From the NCBI GenBank assembly GCA_029215795.1, contig JARDYH010000001.1, forward strand, positions 397,395,154 through 397,459,153: DNA of 64,000 nucleotides, in the 5' to 3' direction. This DNA is from Anniella stebbinsi (Eukaryota; Chordata; Lepidosauria; Squamata; Anniellidae). The position numbers and the translations under genes were made by a program. Positions within the stretch are counted from its first letter, which is position 1; each line of letters opens with the position of its first letter. Below the pieces are notes generated by a model. It worked only from the letters and a program-made list of their open reading frames with translations, made no database searches and was not told the origin of the DNA. This document shows positions 49,179-59,252 of the stretch, one piece after another.

Positions 49179-52100
49179 ATATCCTGCCTTTTTCCCAAGA
49201 CTGGGACTCAAGGGTATAAAAAATTAGGGTCATGATATTTAAATTCGTAACATATTTAGCATATTTGCAGAGAACATTTCAGTCAAACCTACTTTGTTGA
49301 CCTTTCGTATTTGTGAGAATTCACAGCTCACTGGGCCTCGAAATCTCCGGCGCCAAGGAACAACAGGGAGGGCTGTTGCCCAGCCTCATGTCCTTGTGGG
49401 CTTCCCATGGGGCGTCTGGTTAGCCACTATGGGGAAGAGTAGGCTGGACTCGATGGGCCCCTTTGGGTCTGATCCAGCTTCAGGGCTATTCCTATGTTCT
49501 CAAGGGTGGATTTCTGATCTAGATTTGCCATGGTCGGTTTCATTAGTTGCCTTACAATGGCATCACGGAAATGATCTGAAGCCGCACAGGATGGTACATT
49601 GTTAGTCTCCGCCAAAAATGTTTCCAAAGAATATCAGCTCGGTCCTGAATGCCATCAGGCAGCAAGCAGAAGGCCTTCAAGAGAGACTTCCAAAGTGCCT
49701 CCACCTTGCCTTTATCAGTCAGAAAGCATCAGTCAGAATTCTGCCCAAGCTAAGATTTGGCAAGTTTCCCTGCTCAGCCGCTCACCTTTCAGCAAGGAAA
49801 TATCTTCCAACAGCCTGGCCTTGGCAGCAAGCAGAGCTAATACTATGAAAATCCGGCCATCTTCACATCCACAAACCAACTTATCAAGGCTGGGAATAAA
49901 TACAGAGGAAGTGATAGTGGCACTTCTACTCCCGGCACCAGCTCCAGAGAGGTGATCGATGATCGTTGCGGCTGTAGGACTGTGGCCATCAAAGTCATTT
50001 TGAAGAGTCCAGGATACTGCTACGGGGATCTCTACAGAGAAGAACAAAAGCAATTCGATTCACGGCGCCTCATTGCTCATGGATATTGAGATGAAATTCA
50101 TTCAAAGATATGAACGACTTTTTTCTGATTTCATCCTATCAACTACAGGCCTTACCTAGAAAACTCAAAATAGCTTTTGTTCCATTCCTGCTTTTAAAGA
50201 ATGTCTTATGCCTCCCTGTGACAGAGGGGGAGTCTACACCACCCGTTTACCGCAGGATTGTTTCACTAACAGGGCACATGACATTCACCTGCTCCCGCGG
50301 TGATCTCGGCTCCACCTCTCAGTTTTCCTGGAATATCCTTGACTGCTTTTGTCACAGTTTTTCCAGTTCTCTCGCTTCCATTCCAAAGAATGTTTGCGGT
50401 GTCCCCCCCCCCCCACCCCTTTGCAAGGTCGTTGGTGTTTGCCAGTTCAGCGAACAGCCAATCAGCCATGAGAGGTGTGTGTGTGGGTAGCGGAGGTATG
50501 CGGGATTGGACCTGTCCGCCATTTCTACCACATGTTTTGGGTGGGTATTGGCATGTTTTACCACCAAGTGTGTGTATTTTTTTTGGAAAAAAAAATACAG
50601 ATCTCTGCACAGAAGTGAATATTTGGTGGAGTTCCTATCCCCCTATGTGTTGTTGCGCATCTGCGCTCGTCCACATCTCTCATGAGTCAATGAAAAAAAA
50701 CTTCTGCCCCGTAGCCGTCTGCCTAACCCTGCCCACGTCTACCAGTACACATGTAGAAGCGCTGTAACAGTGCAGATGTGCTCCCGCAAGGCACTCCTAT
50801 AATTGCAGTAAAGATCAGTTGCGTGTGCCCCATGAGTGCCAATCGGCACAGTGTTCTGTGTCAATTTAGGCACCCAAATGAACCCCCTGATTAAAACAAG
50901 CAAATCGGTTTGAAAGGTTGGGGCTTTAAAACAGATAATTATGTTCTGTCAGTGAAATCAGGAACGGAGACATTTCTGCCCCTCTAGATCTGCTCCTCCT
51001 CCTGAGACCTCCAGCCGACACCCTTTGGCAGTTCTTTTAGCTCCGCAACTCCTGAGAGATTCCAAAGTTGTCTCAACCTTTCGGAGAGCCATCTAGAGTC
51101 GAAACTGGTACATCAGGAATATGCCACAAAGTGATTCTCCCAGAAGCTTCTCCAGAATAAAGGATCTTATAAAAAGGTTCCTTTCTTTCATTCATGAAGC
51201 CCATGACGTAAGAGAAACTCTGTTTAAAAACAAACAAACAGAGACGTAGCTGTGTTGCAGAAAAAAATAACAAAGAGTCCTGTGACACTCTAAATGCTAA
51301 CAGATCTACTGCTGTGTAGGCTTCTGTGGGCCACAGGCCGCTTCATCAGATGCATCAAGAGTTAACCGCAGTTGCCTATCTATATGGAGGGGAGAAGCAG
51401 GACTGGGCCCAACAGGCCTGTCCCTTACATCAGCCTGCCCCTCTGGCCATGCCCCAGTCACCCACCCATTCAGCTTTTGGGTATGAACAAAGGATTGTTT
51501 CAATGTCAGTCTTGCTCCCCACACCATGTGCTGCCTGAATGCATAGAGGAACAAATTTGCAGTGTGTCGCACAGGCAGAGACAGAAGAAGGTATAAGAGT
51601 CGTTAGTACAAAGTTGAGTCAAAAAGCCCAGCTATCCAAGAGAGACGCATGTCCCATTGCTATGCAAAGTCAAAGGCAAACAAGGTGCAGTGAAAGGGGT
51701 GGAAGGTCCAGAGGCACTCTTAGGTTTGAGGGGCACCGGAGCAGTGTTGGAGCAAGCCAAAGGGGCTTGGGCCAGCCTTCATTGGCTGTGCAATCCAAAA
51801 GGTGTTGTCTGATTGGCTTGGCTCGCTGCCACACTCCCAGACCGGGAGAAAGGTTCCATACTAGAATGGTCCATGATGGTAGCTTTGAAAACCAGCCGGT
51901 GCACCGCTTTGCTTCACAAAACATGCCAGCACGGCCTTACAGCTGCTAGACCACCACCTTCACCACTCTGGTTTCATTTGAGGAGCCCCTGGGCTGTAGG
52001 GCCCTGGACCTCTGCTACGATGTCCAGTGGTAACAGCACCACTGGATAATCCAGCCATAGGCACGCAGGGGGCTGCTCTATACCAAGTCAGACTATTGGA

Positions 52101-55100
52101 CTGCAGAAATAGCCTGGGCAGCTGACACCATGGCCTGGTTCAGATGAAATGGCAGCCCGTTGTGAGTTAATTAAACCTCAGGGCGCCGTGCATGTGCCAT
52201 CCTCTATTATAAAAATGCAAGCCCTAGTCAGGAGCTGCCATTGCCTGCCGTGTTTATTGGAGGGTTAAGCAATCCTTGCTGAACCTATGGCCTGTTTTAG
52301 AGTGGGGGAGGATTGTGGTTTGTTTGTTTAAGTATGACCTTATTGGAGAGAGAGAGAACTAAATAGCAGTACTTGTTTTAAAAAAAATTGTCTAGGTGGC
52401 ACTTGTGAAATCACCCTTAGGCTGCCTTCCAGTATCAAACTGCGTAGTTCATTTAGGTTGTTCACGCAACGTGGGAAGTGCAGAAAGGAGCAAGACACTT
52501 TGAAAGAAGTGGCGAAGCCATGCTGTGTGCAGTGTTGCCTTTTTGTTCCCTATACACAGGCAGGAAATATATGCAGCAATTAGAAAGCCCTTTGTGAACC
52601 ACCCCCACCAACCCTGAAGTTGGCGGGCAGTATCTGCATTTGATCGCCTTTGGTCTGCCATGGATGCTTTGCCTTCAAGGAAACACAAATTAGCACTAGA
52701 ACCCTGAGCATGTTACCTTGTTATCTTCCACATCAGTAGAACAAAGTAAAAGAGGATGAACAGATTCTTTGAGCACTCTTCCAGTGGATGGCTGTATGCT
52801 CCAGGAAAGGCCACTAAATAAACAGGAAGTGGAGAGGGGGGAGGTAAAGTCAAAAGTTTGGAAAGGCAACTTTGGGCTCCATCACACCTGCTTTCCCCCC
52901 CCCCCCCACTGGTTTGCCTCTGCAATTTCCACCTCCGTTTCATTAGCGCGTCAAGCTAATGGTCCCTTACACGTGGGTTTGCGGTATCTGTGAAACCTCC
53001 TTTCGCTTGTTTGCTCTCCCGCTCTTGTCCCCCCACCCTCCCTTTGCTCTGGCTTTGTTGTCTAGTGTTTTACCGATTTGACGTTTCAGCTGAATGCCGT
53101 TTCTGTGGGCAATGAGGGTGGGGTTGGAGCAGCAAAAATCTGTTCAATGAGTCAGCACAAGCCTGCTCATTCGGCATGGCGTGCTGGAGGAGAACCACCC
53201 CGCCCTCCTCTTTCCTCAGCAAGACCTCCTTTCAAAGCACACGGCCCCAACAAAGGCCATAGCGTGAGGACGGAAATACATGGGCGCGGAAGGGCGCTTT
53301 AATCCCGCATGGAGGAAATAAATCAGACTTTCCCCGCTCTAGGAAAAGACAAAAAATGGAGGGGAAGAGGCGGGGTGACTGCAGGACAGGCACCACGTCA
53401 TGTGAGTACAGCGCTGCAAAACGGCAAACCAGGCATGATGAAAGTGCGATAAAACACTGGTGTGATGGAGCCCTTTGTGACAAGCCTCCCAGGCTCAGTT
53501 CAACATAATGACATGCACTTCCTTCTTCTTCTCCTCCTTCTTCCTAGAGCCCCAGTGCCAGCTGCCTATGCCTCACATGGCTAATCTCACCCCCTGCCAG
53601 GCCAAACAAAAACCGATGGCTGTCGGACCCCATGGAGAACCTGTCATGCCAAAGTGTGTTTGTTCCACGTTTTGATCACTGGCAACAGGGGGAGGATTTT
53701 CCACAATAAGCCTCCCAAAGTTCAGCTGGTGCCTGAAACTTTGTGTGTGTGTGTGTCTCCCATCTGTCCCCACCTGTTCAGCAGCTGGTAGATATAGCCA
53801 CGGCCATCTTCCGTCCAAATGATCAGCCTGTGCGCAGCGAGGACTTCGCCCCCAGCAAAGCACTGGCCACTTGGGCTAAATTCAGTCCACAGCAAGGAAA
53901 AGTCACAGTAATCGTACACCTAAAGTCACACAGAAATAGAGAGAGAGAGAGAGGTTTGCTTTCCTACTGAGATGCTTCTGTTGGGCAAGTTTCAATAAAG
54001 CCAAAAAGAGAGAGGGGGGATTTTTATCTCATGGTCTAATCCAGTTCCCCACATGGAGCCCCTACATGGGGCACATGGACTGCCTCATTAATTACCATAG
54101 CAATTCCAAGAATTCAAAGGGCAAAGCGACTTGCACAAAAAGGAGAATCTAAAACTGCTACATATCTTTGCCCTGATCCAGAGCTGCATTTGTGCCCTGA
54201 GGTACACAAGGAGCTCCTGCTTGCGCAGAATGCTTGTGTGGCATTGCTTCCTCCTTTTTAACTCACTCACAGCTCTGTCAGGGGGGGGGGGGATGGGACA
54301 GCAGTCCTTTGAGTCAGAGAGTGTCATGCAAACATTGGGACTCCCTGGCCACAGTAAATTGCTTGGTCCAGGTGAAAAACTCTTGCACAGAGTCATTCAT
54401 TCATTCCAATAAAAGTGGGAGGAAAATGCTCAGACTCATAGGGCTAGTAGTTTCATGATGTTGACAGATTTAAGGAAAGGCTGCTTCAGTTCTGTTACAG
54501 ATAAAGAAATGGCATTTGAAGATTTAAGCCCCGATGATGCTTTAGTTTCTCAAACTGGGCAAAATCTGGTCTTTATTTAAATTAAAGTAGCATAAAACAT
54601 TAAATGGTGCAGTTTGTCATCTTATGGGTTTTACTTTTTTATTTTGCAGTTTCTATATGCAGTTATTTCACTTTGCACTCATCATCATCACCACCACCAC
54701 CATTCCTCATCTGGGATTCCATAAGCCCTTGAAATTCTACATGAAGGAGAGAGACAATATTCCATGTACCTTCCAGCAGGTGGAGAACACAACTAAGAGA
54801 AGCCTTTCGGTATAGGTGCAAAATCGGATTGCTTTGCAGGGAGCACAGTTCAGAGATTTGGATTCCCTTTCATTAATATTTTGCTTCTCCTGCATATCAC
54901 AAGCAAAAGAAAACAGAACATGGCAAAAGTGTGGAACCAAACAGCACATTGCGCGCGCACACACACAGCAAGGATGCTGTTCTTCTTTCTGCTAGTGCAT
55001 GAGGGTGGGGAGGAGGAAGAAAGGCTTGAAGCTCTGTGATGAGTATATCATCTCTTCCTCACACCTGCAGCCCTTCCTTGGTACTCAAAAGCCACAGCAG

Positions 55101-58100
55101 TTGCAGGAAGCCATGAGGATGGTGCTCCAGCTGCATCATCATCACCATCATCACCAGTTTATTTTTATGCAGCTTTTCCATTGTAAGCCAAGTTCAAAGC
55201 AGCTCACAACAACATCAGAAGAGTTTGCATAATATTTGCAAGTTCACTAACAGTTAAAAGGCATAACAAAATGCAAACAGGCATACAAATATGAATAGGC
55301 TAATCAAAACATCTCATATTAACAAATATACTGAGGCTCAACAACAGAAATTCAAAAACATACTCCAAATAGCAAAAAAATGCAATTTGAATGGTGGAGA
55401 AGAGGCTACTGTGAGAGTTATAAGAGGTATAGGGTGTTATAGCATTTGACAGTGAACAGGTGAAGTAAGGGATTCATGCAATTGCCAATAACATCTGGGG
55501 ACTATTGCCCATTCTGGTCTGTTGCCCAGCCTCAGTACTGCTGGTGGCTTCTCCACAGTCTCACCAAACTTGTCAATGCTGCTGCAAAATGTCCGGCTAG
55601 TTAATGGGAAAGCAACAGCTATCTATGAGCGTATACAGGAAGAACATGCCAGTTTGACATGTGCAACATAAACCTGGTTAGATGAAGGAGGAGGGGTGAA
55701 TCCCTGGGTATCCACTGGGTATCAGTGGGTATCAATCAATCGATCAATCGATATAAATTCAGCCTTCAGAATTACACTGGGAGCCACGCAGGAAAAGACC
55801 AAAGAAGTCTCCAGGTTTCAGAGTTGTATGCCCTTCCCTTGTGGCCGCTAGCGATGCACTTTCATCCTCGTTCTCCTACCCCTGTGTTGCCAATCACAAA
55901 TGACCCCCAAAAAACTATGTCGTTAATTGTCTGATTCAGAAGGGGGGAGCCCAAATTAAACAGCTTGGTATAAATCTGCAGGACATTTCACAACTTTCAA
56001 AATTCAGAATTTAGATCTATGGGGCAGATCATGGCCTTTTGCAGCTCCTCACCTGTATCTTGCTGACTGAGGAGGACAGATCCCAGACTTTAAGGTCTCC
56101 TGCTGCAGATACTGCTATTAAGGAATCCTCTGGGGGGAAAAGAAAACAAGATAGGTGCACTCAGTATGAAGAGAGAGAGGTACTCTATAGGGTGAGTCAG
56201 GAGTAGGGGAGTCACCCTGAGCCCTAGTTTTAGTGCAAAGGCAGGATATACATTTAATTAATAAATACAGGATGCAGCAGGTGCAGGAAGAACAAAAGGA
56301 GGAGGGCCAGGATCTCTTCTCGATCATCCCAGAGTGCAGTATGCAGAATAATGGGCTCAAGTTACAGGAAGCCGGATTCTGGGTGGACATCAGGAAAAAC
56401 CTCCTGACTGTTAGAGCAGTACGACAATGGAACCAATGACCAAGGGAGGTGGTGGGCTCTCCCACATGAGAGGCATTCAAGAGGCAACTGGACAGCCATC
56501 TGTCAGGGATGCTTTAAGGTGGATTCCTGCACTGAGCAGGGAGTTAGACTTGATGGCCTTAGAGCGCCCTTCCAACTCTACTATTCTATGACTCTATGAA
56601 AAGTGGGCCAAGAAGAAAGCAGAGAGCTGGAGTGAAAGCCAGCTCGGAGAGACGAGGCAATGAAAATGCGGGTGGGCACCACTTGCCCACTCACGCAGCC
56701 ATGGCCCCTCTTGAGAGCCATCCGCCCTCCACTGCATGACACATCTCACAAATAGCACAATAGTACCCCCAACGCAGATCCTCCCAACTGTCATGGTTTT
56801 AACAGCAAGTGTACCTTGGATCCTGGGCGAGTGTACTAAGCACATGCAGCTGATCCAGTCCGAAGAGTGAGAAGATGTTAATGCGTGAAGCACGGCCAGT
56901 GTTTTGGCATCAATGATGAGGATGTTGTTATATTGCCCACAACACAGGAGCCAGCCCTCTCCCGTCATGCGGAACGAGCTGTGGTAATACTGAGCAGAGG
57001 GGGGGAAACCACAACAGGTTAACCAGCAGGACCACACAAAGCCGTTTCCTCTTAAAGGCTCCAACGGGCATGTTAGAAAACAAAACCTCGCCAAGCACAT
57101 TGGCTATCCTCAGATACGGAGGCAAAGAACTCGCTCACTCCCAAGAGGGATGTGGCTGCCCAAGCACTGGTTGGCACTGTGAAGTTCCTACAGCAGAAGA
57201 AGACCACTGTCAACACCCTCCCAGTGTGACCATTTCCCCTCCCAAGCCAAAGCCCACCCCACCATCATGCCATGCCAAAACTGAGCAAAGAGGAGATTCC
57301 TGGCTGTGACATCTCCCTGGTGTTAGGATCAGGCCCGTTCTCCTTAGTGTGAGAGACGGGCTTTCAGAGCCTCAATCAGACTCGGAGGATGAAGAAGGAG
57401 GAGGTGTACACCAGTCAAGACAGGAAGTTGGGGAGGAGATTCTCCAAGACTCTTCAGGAGTCAAGGAGGAGTCTTCCCAGGAGCTTATCGGACAGGACAG
57501 TTAGGCTCAGAGATCACCCTCTCCCCACTCCTGGGGACTCAGTCTTTGTCAGAGGGAGAGGGAGCATCGAATTTGACAGACTCCAGGGTCTGCTGCAGGG
57601 TCAAGTGGGTGGAGTTGAGAGGAGATGGGAGGCAGTCTGCTAGGATGGCCACTCAGCAGAGGCTTCACCTTGAAAACCCTCCCTGAAGGAGGGAGTTAGA
57701 AAAGGTCTGTTGGGCCCTGTGGGAAACTCCCCCTTGGCCCTCAGACAGCTTGTAAGCAGGTACACATCTGCTCCTGATCCCAATGTTGAGAGAGGAACCC
57801 CGATGCAACAGTGATAGGTAGGGTGACCATATGGAAAGGAGGACAGGGTTCCTGTATCTTTAACAGTTGTATTGAAAAGAGAATTTCAGCAGGTGTATGC
57901 GTGCAGCACCTGGTGAAAATCCCTTTTCAGCACAACAGTTAAAGCTGCAGGAGCCCTACCCTCTGTTGTATCTGGTCACTCTAGTATAGCTAGAGCAGCT
58001 TTAACTGTTGTGATGAACAGGGAATTTCACCGGGTGCTGCAGGCATACAAATGACACCTGCTGAAATTCCCTTTTCTCTACAACTGTTAAAGATACAGAA

Positions 58101-59180
58101 GCCCTGTCCTCCTTTTCATATGGTTACTCTAGGGCCTAGAGTAACCATATGAAAAGGAGGACAGGGCTCCTGTAACTTTAACAGTTGTAGAGAAAAGGGA
58201 ATTTCAGCCAGGGTCATTTGTATGCAGTTAGTTCCTGGTGAAATTCCCTCTTCATCACAACTGTTAAAGTTGCAGGGGCCCTGCTTTCTTTTGTATATGA
58301 TCACTCTAGCATAGTGCCTGTGACTTTAACTGTTGTGATGAAGGGGGAATTTCACCAGGAACTAATTGCATACAAATGACACTGGCTGAAATTCCCTTTT
58401 CTCTACAACTGTTAAAGTTACAGGAGCCCTGTCCTCCTTTTCATATGGTCAGCCTACTCTAGGCACCATGAGCTTCTCCACATTTAGGAAAAATCCCACA
58501 GCCTCATTGGGTCAACAGACAGATGGGCTCCATCCAAACATTGCTGCACTTACGCAGATTGCTGTGTGCCGAAAGGGAAGCCTCGTATTCTCGACACACT
58601 GTCCGCAGGCGACATTCCAAATGCACATTTCCCTGCCAAAAAAGAGGGGGCATCATTTCTAGTCATGTGGCTGGAATAATCATGCCATGCAGTCCTTGAG
58701 GGTTTTTCTCCATGCAGAGGGACCGTTTGTGTAGTCATCTTGCAGCTGAAAATCTGGGTGAAAATGCTGCTGCTTTTACAGTGTGTGCAGGGGGGATCTG
58801 ACAGCACCAGCAGCAGCAGCACTGGATCCCTCTTTCATTCTGTTTTGGTGATCACACCCTGCTGCTCCCGCTGCTACCTGGCAGCAAAGCAAGGTGAGCC
58901 TAGAACAAAATAGCCTTTATGGTTCCCATTACAGCTCATCAACATGTCACCACAGCGATCATTTACTGGGAGAGCAGAAAATGATTTTACTTTCACTAAA
59001 CTTAAACGGCATGTTTTGCAAAAGCATCATCTGCCTGGTCCTGTCCCCGTCCCCCGTCCCCCCCACACATAGCAATCTGGGCTGAGAACAAATAGTGACC
59101 CCCAGAGGACAGCAGGGGAATGATTAATGCATTATACAGCACAACATCTCAGACAGTCCCGAACACGTACGTACGTGTGA

Positions 59181-59252
<72 letters not shown>

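Noticed and set aside
50110..50767. Overlapping open frames near 50.1-50.8 kb
   Set aside because: They lie in an intron over a repeat-like CpG-rich stretch, with no domain and no splice support.
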